DNA of 64,000 nt from Alteriqipengyuania lutimaris (GTDB lineage: Bacteria; Pseudomonadota; Alphaproteobacteria; Sphingomonadales; Sphingomonadaceae): the NCBI RefSeq assembly GCF_003363135.1, contig NZ_QRBB01000001.1, forward strand, positions 186,001-250,000, written 5' to 3'. A program made the position numbers and the translations under genes. This document shows positions 1 to 7,511 of this stretch, piece after piece. Every line of letters starts with the position of its first letter. Position 1 is the stretch's first letter. The notes under the pieces were generated by a model. It was not told where the DNA came from, did no database searches, and saw only the letters and a program-made list of their open reading frames with translations.

Positions 1-1602
1 CGCCGTCTCATGAGCGGCGGTGCGGCGCTCGATAGCGTGGGCAAGTTCGCGCTGCTCCGCTTCGGACAGGGTGTAACGAAGAAGGCCCGTGCTCCCGTCG
101 AGGTGAACGGCGCAATCGTCGGGCACCTCGCACAGCGGTTTGCCGAACGCGACCGCCATGGGAATGCCCGCCGACGCGGCGAGGATGGCGAGGTGCGATG
201 TCGGGCCGCCGGCCATCGTGGCGATGCCTGCGATGCCCGCCGCCATCAGCGCCTCGAAATCGGACGGATAGAGGTCGTTCGCGATGACGATCGAACCTGC
301 CGGTGCCATCACCTCGTCCGCCGCGCCTACAAGAACGCGCAGGAAGCGTTGGCGCAAATCGGCGAAGTCGTCGGCACGGTCGGCAAGGCGGCTGTCTTCG
401 AGCGCGCGCATCTCCGCCTCCTGCTCGGTCATGACGTCCTGCCACGCCATTGCGGCACTCGCGCCGCCCTCGATCCGCGTTCTTGCCGTGTCGAGGAGGA
501 CCGGATCGTCAAGGATGGCGAGATGCGCGGCTGCGATGGTGGCACCGTGGCCCTTGCTTTCGGCATCGAGACTGGCGCGCAGCTCGGCCTGCGCATCGGC
601 GAAACGCTGGTGCTCGACGTCGGCACCCTGCGAGGTTTCGGTGACTTCCAGCTTCGAGCGATGGAGGTAGAAGGCCTTCGCCAGCGCCTGACCCGGCGCG
701 GCGGCGACCCCTGCGATCGTGCCTCGCGGAAGCTCGGCTCCCGTGCGTTGCGGGGCCATGCGGAGCTTGGGGCTGGCGGGCTCGGACGCAGGCTTGGTGG
801 CCCCTTCGATAACGTCGCCCGCGCCCGATTCGATCAGCGCGACGACCGCGTCCACGGCTTGCGCAGCATCCTTGCCACCCGCACGCACGGTCAGTCGCGC
901 GCCGTGGCTGGCGCCAAGCTTCATCACCGACGTCGTGCTACGCCCGTCGGCTGTCTTGGCGCCAAGCACGATTTCGATCGGCCCGTCCCACCGGGCAGCT
1001 TCTGCAGCGATCGCGGCGGCCGGGCGTGCGTGGAGACCGTGCGGGAGGGGCAGAGTCACACTGCGTTCTTCCGACATGGCCGCTTGCGGACCGGCACGAT
1101 CCGCCGCCTCCAGGGAAGCGGCAATCTGGAAAAGTGTTTCACCGGCTTCGCACGGGCGGGGAAACGCGCCGTGCGGCTGGATATCGCGCGCTTCCGAATC
1201 GAGCACGATGATGGGGGTGGCTAGGCTCTTGCCAGCGCGGGCCACGGCGGCCAGGTCGACCTGCATCAGCGGGTCGCCGGCCGTTACCGTGTCGCCTTTC
1301 GAGACCAACATCGCGAAAGGCGAACCGCCCAGCGCGACCGTATCGATCCCGCAGTGAATGAGGATCTGCCGTCCGTCAGCCACTTCGATCGTAACGGCGT
1401 GCCGGGCGGTCGCAACTGCGGCGACCACCCCGTCGCAAGGAGACCGGATGGTTTCGTCCAGCAGCTCGATCGCCAACCCTGCTCCGAGCGCGGCGGAGGC
1501 GAAGGCCGGGTCGGGCACCTGGTCGAGCGGCACCACCCAACCGGCGGCCGGAGCGCAGATCGTCGGCCCTGTCGCTCCGGTCGAGGAGGTCGATACTGCC
1601 AC
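1..1602 (-). CDS. nagF: PTS EIIA-HPr-enzyme I fusion (GlcNAc-type), 3' end outside window
   Basis: Open on the minus strand from a GTG at 1602 to the window edge (534 codons, no stop), so it is C-terminally truncated by the window. A TAA directly precedes the GTG in frame, fixing the 5' limit; GGGGAG lies 6-7 nt upstream. Domains in order: EIIA-Glc-like (about residues 15-140, active-site His in ILIHCGIDTV, partner His in ARHAVTI); HPr (about 165-250, His in GLHARPA, regulatory-site-like Ser in GRSTTSV); enzyme I N-domain with phospho-His in GGPTSHLAILA. The PEP-binding barrel would lie off the left edge. It should relay phosphate from PEP to a GlcNAc-specific EIIBC, probably the next gene leftward. 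It follows the TonB receptor on the same strand. The family (FPr/NagF) is known for amino-sugar and fructose PTSs; GlcNAc specificity is inferred from the neighbours. Confidence 0.9.
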   Translation of the reverse strand, partial: MAVSTSSTGATGPTICAPAAGWVVPLDQVPDPAFASAALGAGLAIELLDETIRSPCDGVVAAVATARHAVTIEVADGRQILIHCGIDTVALGGSPFAMLVSKGDTVTAGDPLMQVDLAAVARAGKSLATPIIVLDSEARDIQPHGAFPRPCEAGETLFQIAASLEAADRAGPQAAMSEERSVTLPLPHGLHARPAAAIAAEAARWDGPIEIVLGAKTADGRSTTSVMKLGASHGARLTVRAGGKDAAQAVDAVVALIESGAGDVIEGATKPASEPASPKLRMAPQRTGAELPRGTIAGVAAAPGQALAKAFYLHRSKLEVTETSQGADVEHQRFADAQAELRASLDAESKGHGATIAAAHLAILDDPVLLDTARTRIEGGASAAMAWQDVMTEQEAEMRALEDSRLADRADDFADLRQRFLRVLVGAADEVMAPAGSIVIANDLYPSDFEALMAAGIAGIATMAGGPTSHLAILAASAGIPMAVAFGKPLCEVPDDCAVHLDGSTGLLRYTLSEAEQRELAHAIERRTAAHETA

Positions 1603-1635
1603 TTATGTCTCCCCAGTGGTGCGCAAAAGCGCAGG

Positions 1636-1673
1636 CCTTCGCCCCGCCGACCATCCTATCAGCAGGGCGAAGG
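1636..1673 (-). terminator. Hairpin between TonB receptor and PTS gene
   Basis: A perfect 9-bp inverted repeat (CCTTCGCCC / GGGCGAAGG) with a 20-nt loop lies just after the receptor stop and about 30 nt before the PTS gene start. Only a short CTTTTG follows on the minus strand, so it could be a weak terminator, an attenuator or an mRNA-stabilising hairpin that makes receptor and PTS levels differ. Confidence 0.5.
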
Positions 1674-1681
1674 AACCAGCA

Positions 1682-4360
1682 TCAATATTCGAAACGGGCA
1701 CCGAAGAAGAAGTAGCGGCCGTTGTCGTAGATGGCACGCGGCCGGAATTCCTCGCCCGCGAACTGCACGATTTTTTCATTGGTCAGGTTGACCGCGTCGA
1801 AGGTGAGCGTGGCGAACTCGGTCACCCGCAGATCCAGCGAGGCGTCGAGCGAGCCGAAGCTTTTCTGGTTGAGCGAGGTGGCGCGGTCCAGCGTGATGAA
1901 GAAGTCGTCGCGCCAGTTATAGGTTACCTGGGCGCTCACGAAGCTGTCTTCGTAGTAGGCGCCCGCCTGGAGCGCATGCTTCGAATTGCCGGGCACGGGA
2001 TCGCCGTTGTCCGTTTCGGCATCCGAGTAGCTGTAGTTCGCATTGATCCCGAAATTGCCATAGACCGGCATCTGCGCGATCAGTTCGACACCCTTCACTT
2101 CGGCCGAACCGCCATTGGCGCGGCGATTGATCGAGAACTGGCAATCGTAGAGATCGGGATTGGTCGATCCCGGCGTCGGGACGCAGCGCGATTGGTCGGG
2201 GGCTGCCGTTTCGACCGCGAAGCTTTCGTTGGAGACGCGGTCGGTCACGAAGTTGGACACGTCTTTGTAGTAAAGCGCCATCGCCAGCAGCCCGCGATTG
2301 GGCAGGTAGTATTCGAAAGACAGATCGAACTGGTTGGCGCGATAGGGCTCCACATCGGCGCTGCCGCCCGATCCCGTCAGCGCGCCCGGGTTCAGCGTCA
2401 CGCGCGGCGCGATGTCGGTGAAGTCGGGGCGGGTCAGCGTGCGTGCGGCTGCGGCCCGCAGGATGAAGTTGTCCGTCAGGTCGAACGTCATATTCAAGCT
2501 GGGCAGAATGTCGGTGTAGCCGCGCTCCTCGGTCACCGGCAGGAAGTCGCCATAGGCGTTGGAAACCTGGCCTTCACCTTCGGCGCCCTGGATATAGCCG
2601 CTCGACGTCTGGTCGGTGTGAACGATCCTGACCCCGGCATTGCCGCGCCAGCCATCGCCGCCGAATTTGCCCATGACATATCCGCCATAGGTCTTCTCGT
2701 TGACCGAGAAGATTTCGGAATAGAGCGGAAGACGCTCTGATGCTGCGGGGAAGGCCCCGATCTGGTCGCGGATCAGGCTTGGCGTCGGCAGGAAGAAATC
2801 CGTGAGCGAGCCCGGCAGAGCGATCTTTTCGGCATAATCGGCCGGCGTCTGATCGTTGCCGAACGATGATGGTGTGCACACGCCGCCGCAGCCGCCATCG
2901 CGGAAGGGGACGAAGAAATCGCCATAGGTGGTGGCCTGGAAATCGGTCGCGCGATCGTGCTCGGTATATTTGAAGCCGGTCTTGACCGCCTGGAGGACGC
3001 CGAGATCGAGCTCCTGCTCGAAATCGAGATAGGCGAAGATTTCGCTGTCGTCGTTGCCGATCGAGTGGTTGGAGGCGAATTCGAAGGCCAGATCGTCCGG
3101 GTTCGTCGGGTCGACCGTGTCGAAGGACACGATCGGGGCACGGCCCGTCAAATCGAAGCTGAAGTCGCTGCTGCCGAGGAACTCGACGAAGGGCTGGCGC
3201 ACCGTGTCGCCTTGCGCATCGGTATAGCCGGCCTGCCCGCTGACGGTCAGGCCGCCGTCGGTCGCGTAGGACCAGTTGCCCGCGATATAGCGGGTTTCGG
3301 CAAACGCTTCGCGATCGAAGATGTCGTACACCTGTCCGAAGCCGCTGGCCCCCGCGATACCCTCGATGCGGCCCGCGACCACCGTGTCGCCTTCGACCTG
3401 GGTGTCGGTCAGCGTCACGCCGCTGGTGCCGCCCAGGCCCGAACGGGCTGGCCAGCCGAGATAGTTGTAGTTGGTGTTGTTGGCGTTGAAGCGGGTCCAT
3501 AGGCCGCTGATGCCGAACTCGATCTGGTCGGTGGGGCGGAACTGCAGTTCGAGGTTGCCGCCGTACCGCTCACGCTCCTGCAGGAACAGTGCGGAGCCGA
3601 TCAGGGTCGGAACCTGCAATTCCTGCCCCGACGGGTCGAGCGCACTGTCGTAGCCGAGGATTTCAAAACCGTCGCGCCGGATATTGCGCTTCTGGTAGAC
3701 CCCCGCGGCGAGCACGCCGAAAGTGCCCGCCGGGTTCGACCAGCTCACCACGCCGGAAACCTGCGGGTCGAGAGAATCGGCCTTCTCCGTATAGGCGCCC
3801 TCGACCGAGATTGTGGCGACGAAGGGATCGATATCGAGCGGCTTGCGCGTCAGCACGTTGATCGTGCCGCCGATGCCTCCTTCCTCGATGTCCGCGGTCG
3901 GGCTTTTGAAGACCTGCAGTTCCCCCACCACGTCGGAGGGCAGGACCAGGTAGTTGAAATTGCGCGTGGCAGCCTGCTGATCGAGCACGAACCAGTCCGC
4001 GGTGGCGACGGCGTGGCCGTTGACCAGCGTACGGGTCTGGTTGGGGGCGAGGCCGCGGAGCGAGACGCGCTCGCCCTCGCCGAATTCGCGGTTCGTCACA
4101 ACGCCGGGCACGCGCTGCAGCGATTCCGCCACGTTCCGGTCGGGGAACTTGCCGATGTCCTCGGCCGAGATGGCATCGACGATCGCATCGGCATTGCGCT
4201 TGGTATTGATCGCATCTTCGAGCGACGCGCGGATGCCGGTCACGACGATCGTTTCCCCGACCGCGTCCTCCTCCTCCGTAGCATCCTGCGCGTAGGCCGC
4301 CTGGCCCGAAAGGGCGATTGCCGAGACCGTTGCACCAAGGACCCAAACTGACTTCTTCAT
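1682..4360 (-). CDS. TonB-dependent receptor, probable GlcNAc/chito-oligosaccharide uptake
   Basis: 892 residues with a signal peptide (MKKSVWVLG...AYAQ, cleavage near residue 24), a TonB-box-like ETIVVTG, a plug domain (about 40-170, with the FPDRNVAESLQRVPGV and RGLAPNQTRTLVNG signatures of the Xanthomonas/Caulobacter receptor family) and a beta-barrel ending in aromatic FEY. GGGAGG sits 7 nt before the ATG. It would import oligosaccharides across the outer membrane using TonB/ExbBD energy. Substrate is inferred: it is divergent from nagQ-nagB-nagA-hexosaminidase and upstream of the PTS fusion on the same strand. Family sequence alone does not give the substrate. Confidence 0.93.
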   Translation of the reverse strand: MKKSVWVLGATVSAIALSGQAAYAQDATEEEDAVGETIVVTGIRASLEDAINTKRNADAIVDAISAEDIGKFPDRNVAESLQRVPGVVTNREFGEGERVSLRGLAPNQTRTLVNGHAVATADWFVLDQQAATRNFNYLVLPSDVVGELQVFKSPTADIEEGGIGGTINVLTRKPLDIDPFVATISVEGAYTEKADSLDPQVSGVVSWSNPAGTFGVLAAGVYQKRNIRRDGFEILGYDSALDPSGQELQVPTLIGSALFLQERERYGGNLELQFRPTDQIEFGISGLWTRFNANNTNYNYLGWPARSGLGGTSGVTLTDTQVEGDTVVAGRIEGIAGASGFGQVYDIFDREAFAETRYIAGNWSYATDGGLTVSGQAGYTDAQGDTVRQPFVEFLGSSDFSFDLTGRAPIVSFDTVDPTNPDDLAFEFASNHSIGNDDSEIFAYLDFEQELDLGVLQAVKTGFKYTEHDRATDFQATTYGDFFVPFRDGGCGGVCTPSSFGNDQTPADYAEKIALPGSLTDFFLPTPSLIRDQIGAFPAASERLPLYSEIFSVNEKTYGGYVMGKFGGDGWRGNAGVRIVHTDQTSSGYIQGAEGEGQVSNAYGDFLPVTEERGYTDILPSLNMTFDLTDNFILRAAAARTLTRPDFTDIAPRVTLNPGALTGSGGSADVEPYRANQFDLSFEYYLPNRGLLAMALYYKDVSNFVTDRVSNESFAVETAAPDQSRCVPTPGSTNPDLYDCQFSINRRANGGSAEVKGVELIAQMPVYGNFGINANYSYSDAETDNGDPVPGNSKHALQAGAYYEDSFVSAQVTYNWRDDFFITLDRATSLNQKSFGSLDASLDLRVTEFATLTFDAVNLTNEKIVQFAGEEFRPRAIYDNGRYFFFGARFEY

Positions 4361-4461
4361 CGAAACCTCCCTGTGATCCGCTTGCGTCGTGTTTCACCGA
4401 ACGGGGCGAAAGCGATGCAATCGAGCGTCCGGATGAAGTTTATGACAAGATTGTTGCCAGA

Positions 4462-4525
4462 AGCAATACCAAACTATAACCAATGCTTGCAAATATGGAT
4501 GTTATTGATTATTGGTATTATTGCT
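4462..4525. promoter_or_regulatory. Divergent promoter region with NagQ-like inverted repeat
   Basis: The AT-rich gap between the TonB receptor and nagQ holds AGCAATACCAA (4462-4472) and its inverted match TTGGTATTATTGCT (4512-4525), plus a related ATAACCAA (4476-4483). TGGTATT/AATACCA half-sites are, as I recall, the type reported for NagQ boxes in Xanthomonas. Placement between divergent regulon members suits a GntR-family operator controlling both directions. No in vivo evidence is available from sequence. Confidence 0.55.
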
Positions 4526-4586
4526 GGATCGCGACAGGAATGGCCGTCATTTCCGGATATCTACGCAATACAAGGGTTTTGGTCGG

Positions 4587-5330
4587 GTGCAAACGTTGAT
4601 CGATCTCAAGGACAGGTTTGATACCAGTGAGGCAACGCCGCTCTACCAGCGGCTCAAGAAGGCGATGCGCGAAAGCATCGATTCGCACGACTGGGAGCCC
4701 GACGACCCCGTCCCGTCGGAGCGTGATATTGCCGAGCGACTCGAGATTTCGCGCGTCACCGTGCGCAAGGCCATCGACGGGCTGGTCGAAGATGGAATGC
4801 TGGTGCGCAAGCGCGGCTCGGGAACATTCGTTGCGGGCCGCGTCGAGAAGAGCTTCGCCACGCTGACCTCTTTCACGGAAGACATGGCCGCGCGGGGCCG
4901 CAAGGTCCGCAGCGACTGGCTGGTGCGCGAGAAGGGAAGCGTTACGCCGGAGGAATCGCTCAGCCTTTCGCTCAGCCCGGGAACCGCAGTCTATCGCTTC
5001 AACCGTATCCGGTTTGCCGACAATGTCGCGATGGCGCTGGAATATTCGACGATCCCGGCAGAGTGCCTCGGGCCCGACGCGATGGTCGAGGAATCGCTTT
5101 ATGCGGCCCTGCGCGCCCGGCAGCAGAATCCGGTCCGTGCCCTCCAGCGGCTGAGGGCGGTCCTTTTTACCGCGGAGCAGGCTGAACTGCTCGATGTCCC
5201 CGCACTGAGCGCCGGGCTGCTGATCGAACGCATCGGCTATAACGCGGTCGGAAGCGCGGTCGAATGGACGCGGTCCTATTATCGTGGCGACGCCTATGAC
5301 TTCGTCGCCGAACTCAATCTCGGGAAATGA
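4587..5330 (+). CDS. nagQ: GntR/UTRA-family transcriptional regulator of GlcNAc genes
   Basis: 247 residues from a GTG at 4587. A longer TTG start at 4512 is in frame but sits inside the presumed operator, so I reject it. The N-terminal GntR winged helix (about 10-75) includes PSERDIAERLEISRVTVRKAI and the wing VRKRGSGTFV; the C-terminal half (about 90-245) is a UTRA effector domain ending in RSYYRGDAYDF. It is the first gene of a tight rightward operon with nagB-II and nagA, and divergent from the TonB receptor. NagQ/DasR-type regulators usually respond to GlcNAc-6-P or GlcN-6-P; derepression by one of these is inferred here. Adjacent operator half-sites suggest autoregulation. Confidence 0.88.
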   Translation: MQTLIDLKDRFDTSEATPLYQRLKKAMRESIDSHDWEPDDPVPSERDIAERLEISRVTVRKAIDGLVEDGMLVRKRGSGTFVAGRVEKSFATLTSFTEDMAARGRKVRSDWLVREKGSVTPEESLSLSLSPGTAVYRFNRIRFADNVAMALEYSTIPAECLGPDAMVEESLYAALRARQQNPVRALQRLRAVLFTAEQAELLDVPALSAGLLIERIGYNAVGSAVEWTRSYYRGDAYDFVAELNLGK

Positions 5331-5340
5331 GGGGCGGGCG

Positions 5341-6369
5341 GTGAATCCATCGGATACGCAAATGTATCGCGAGGCGGGCGAGGCGCCGGGATGCGTCGCA
5401 CGCCAGTCGAGCGAGGCCGGGGCGCATGTGGCAGCGATCGGGGCAGCCTTGCGCGACCTGTCGCCGCGCCTTGTGGCCACGATCGCGCGCGGCAGTTCCG
5501 ATCATGCCGCAACTTATGCGAAATATCTGATCGAGACCGCCACCGGCGTGCCCGTGGCATCGTTCGCGCCATCGGTCAGCTCGGTCTACGAAGCGCGCAG
5601 GACCATGCGCGGCGCGGCCTGCATCGCGATCTCGCAGTCGGGCAGGAGCCCGGACCTGGTGGCCGCAGCCCAGTCCGCAAGCCGGGGCGGAGCGCTGAGC
5701 ATTGCGCTGGTCAACGACACTGCTTCGCCTTTGGCCGAAGAGGCGGACCTGGTCGCGCCGCTGTGTGCGTTTCCCGAAACTGCGGTGGCCGCAACCAAAT
5801 CGTACCTCGCCTCGCTCGCGCTTATGGCCCGCTTCGTCGCCTCTTGGTCGCAGGATGCGGAGCTGGAAGCGGCGATCGACCGCCTGCCCGAAGCGATGGA
5901 GCGCGCGTGGGCGCTCGACTGGGGCGAGGCCGAGCGCACCCTGACCAAGGCGCGTAGCCTGTTCGTGATCGGCCGTGGTTCCGGGCTCGGCATTGCGCAG
6001 GAAGCGGCGCTGAAGTTCAAGGAAACGTGCCGGATCCACGCGGAGGCCTATAGCGCCGCAGAAGTTCTGCATGGTCCGGCCGCAGTGGTACGGGATGGCT
6101 TTCCCGTCCTCGCCTTCGCTCAGGATGACGCGTCGCGCAACAGCGTTGGCGAAACCTGTGCCCGGCTTGCCGCGATGGGCGCGCGTGTTTTCATAGCAGG
6201 GGCACAGGCGCCCGGCTGCACCTCGCTGCCTTCGCTGGCGCAGGATGCCCGTCTTCAACCGATATTGCTGGCACAGGCGTTCTACCGCCTAGCCAATGCT
6301 TGCGCCGTGGAACTGGGCGAAAACCCGGATGCTCCGCCGCATCTGATGAAAGTGACCGAGACCACATGA
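5341..6369 (+). CDS. nagB-II: Glucosamine-6-phosphate deaminase, SIS type (NagB-II)
   Basis: 342 residues from GTG 5341, 10 nt after the nagQ stop, with GAGGGG spanning the junction; ATG 5362 is an alternative. Two SIS sugar-isomerase domains are visible: an N-terminal one with ATIARGSSDHAATY and ISQSGRSPDLV, and a C-terminal one with FVIGRGSGLGIAQEAALKFKE. This resembles the isomerase half of GlmS without the glutaminase domain. SIS-type NagB-II enzymes, known from Shewanella and Xanthomonas, convert GlcN-6-P to fructose-6-P plus ammonia. The stop overlaps the nagA start (ATGA at 6366), indicating translational coupling. An agaS-type role on galactosamine is less likely beside nagA and a GH20. 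Confidence 0.9.
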   Translation: MNPSDTQMYREAGEAPGCVARQSSEAGAHVAAIGAALRDLSPRLVATIARGSSDHAATYAKYLIETATGVPVASFAPSVSSVYEARRTMRGAACIAISQSGRSPDLVAAAQSASRGGALSIALVNDTASPLAEEADLVAPLCAFPETAVAATKSYLASLALMARFVASWSQDAELEAAIDRLPEAMERAWALDWGEAERTLTKARSLFVIGRGSGLGIAQEAALKFKETCRIHAEAYSAAEVLHGPAAVVRDGFPVLAFAQDDASRNSVGETCARLAAMGARVFIAGAQAPGCTSLPSLAQDARLQPILLAQAFYRLANACAVELGENPDAPPHLMKVTETT

Positions 6370-7511
6370 GCGCAACCCTCCTCGTCGGCGGCCAGGTGCT
6401 GCTGAACGGTGCTCTTCAATGCGGAAAGGCTCTGGTCGTCGACAATGGCCGGATCGTCGCCATTCGCGATGCGGGCGAAGCTGCGGGAGCCGCCGAAGTC
6501 GTCGATATGGACGGCGGGATCGTGCTGCCCGGCTTCATCGATGTGCAGGTCAATGGCGGCGGCGGGCACCTGTTCAATGCCGATCCGAGCGTGGAAACGA
6601 TCCGCCTGATTGCTCAGACCCATGCCCGTTTCGGAACCACGACGCTGCTCCCCACGCTCATCAGCGACGAGCTGGACAAGATCGAGGCCGCAATCAAAGC
6701 CGTCGACGCCGCGATCGAGGCGGGTGTGCCCGGCATCGCGGGCCTCCATCTGGAAGGCCCGTTCCTCAGCACCGATCGCAAGGGCGTGCACGACGAAACT
6801 AAGTTCCGCGAATTCGAGGAACGGCATATCGACCTGATGGCGAGCCTGAAGCACGGGCGCACGCTGGTGACTCTGTCGCCGGAGCGGGCGGCGCCCAAGG
6901 TCATCGCCGGATTGAAAGCGCGAGGCGTGGTTGTCAGTGCGGGTCACACGAATGCCAGTTACGAGCAGATGCGCGCCGCTCTGGAGGCCGGCGTTACCGG
7001 CTTCACCCACCTGTTCAACGCGATGTCGCCGCTCAACAGCCGCGAACCCGGGGTGGTCGGTGCCGCGCTGGAAGATCGAGAGAGTTGGTGCGGTTTGATC
7101 GTGGACGGTCACCACGTCTCGCCCGTCACGATGAAGCTGGCCATGCGCTGCAAGCCGCTCGACAAGTTCATGCTCGTGACCGATGCCATGCCCTCGGTCG
7201 GGATGGAGGACGGCAGCTTCATGCTCCAGGGCCGCCGGATCCACGTGGAAGACGGAATCTGCATCACCGATGACGGCACACTCGCCGGGTCCGATCTCGA
7301 CATGGCCCGGGCCTTGCGCAACGCGGTGGCGATGCTGGATGTCGACATCGGGCAGGCCAGCGCGATGGCGTCACACAACCCCGCAGCGTTCATCGGCATA
7401 GCGGATGACCGGGGCACGATCCGCGAAGGGGCGATGGCGGACCTCGTCGTGCTGGACGAGCAGATGCATGTCAGATCGACCTGGATCGGCGGGGTGAAGG
7501 TCCATGGTTAG
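6366..7511 (+). CDS. nagA: N-acetylglucosamine-6-phosphate deacetylase
   Basis: 381 residues. I take the ATG at 6366, which overlaps the preceding stop by 4 nt, over an upstream extension inside nagB-II. Amidohydrolase-superfamily motifs are in order: PGFIDVQVNGGGG, HLEGPFLS, SAGHTNASYEQ, FTHLFNAMSPL, DGHHV and the catalytic-Asp region LVTDAMPSVG. It removes acetate from GlcNAc-6-P in the cytoplasm, supplying GlcN-6-P to the SIS deaminase just upstream. The GH20 gene overlaps its last 8 nt. The full-length match to the family and the pathway context make this call secure. Confidence 0.96.
   Translation: MSATLLVGGQVLLNGALQCGKALVVDNGRIVAIRDAGEAAGAAEVVDMDGGIVLPGFIDVQVNGGGGHLFNADPSVETIRLIAQTHARFGTTTLLPTLISDELDKIEAAIKAVDAAIEAGVPGIAGLHLEGPFLSTDRKGVHDETKFREFEERHIDLMASLKHGRTLVTLSPERAAPKVIAGLKARGVVVSAGHTNASYEQMRAALEAGVTGFTHLFNAMSPLNSREPGVVGAALEDRESWCGLIVDGHHVSPVTMKLAMRCKPLDKFMLVTDAMPSVGMEDGSFMLQGRRIHVEDGICITDDGTLAGSDLDMARALRNAVAMLDVDIGQASAMASHNPAAFIGIADDRGTIREGAMADLVVLDEQMHVRSTWIGGVKVHG

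Noticed and set aside
10..1224. A 404-codon plus-strand frame at the left edge
   Set aside because: Antisense shadow of the EIIA-HPr-EI gene, which has intact active-site motifs and runs off the window edge.
4512..4586. Longer nagQ with a TTG start
   Set aside because: The TTG lies within the presumed operator and the extra residues have no similarity to GntR proteins.
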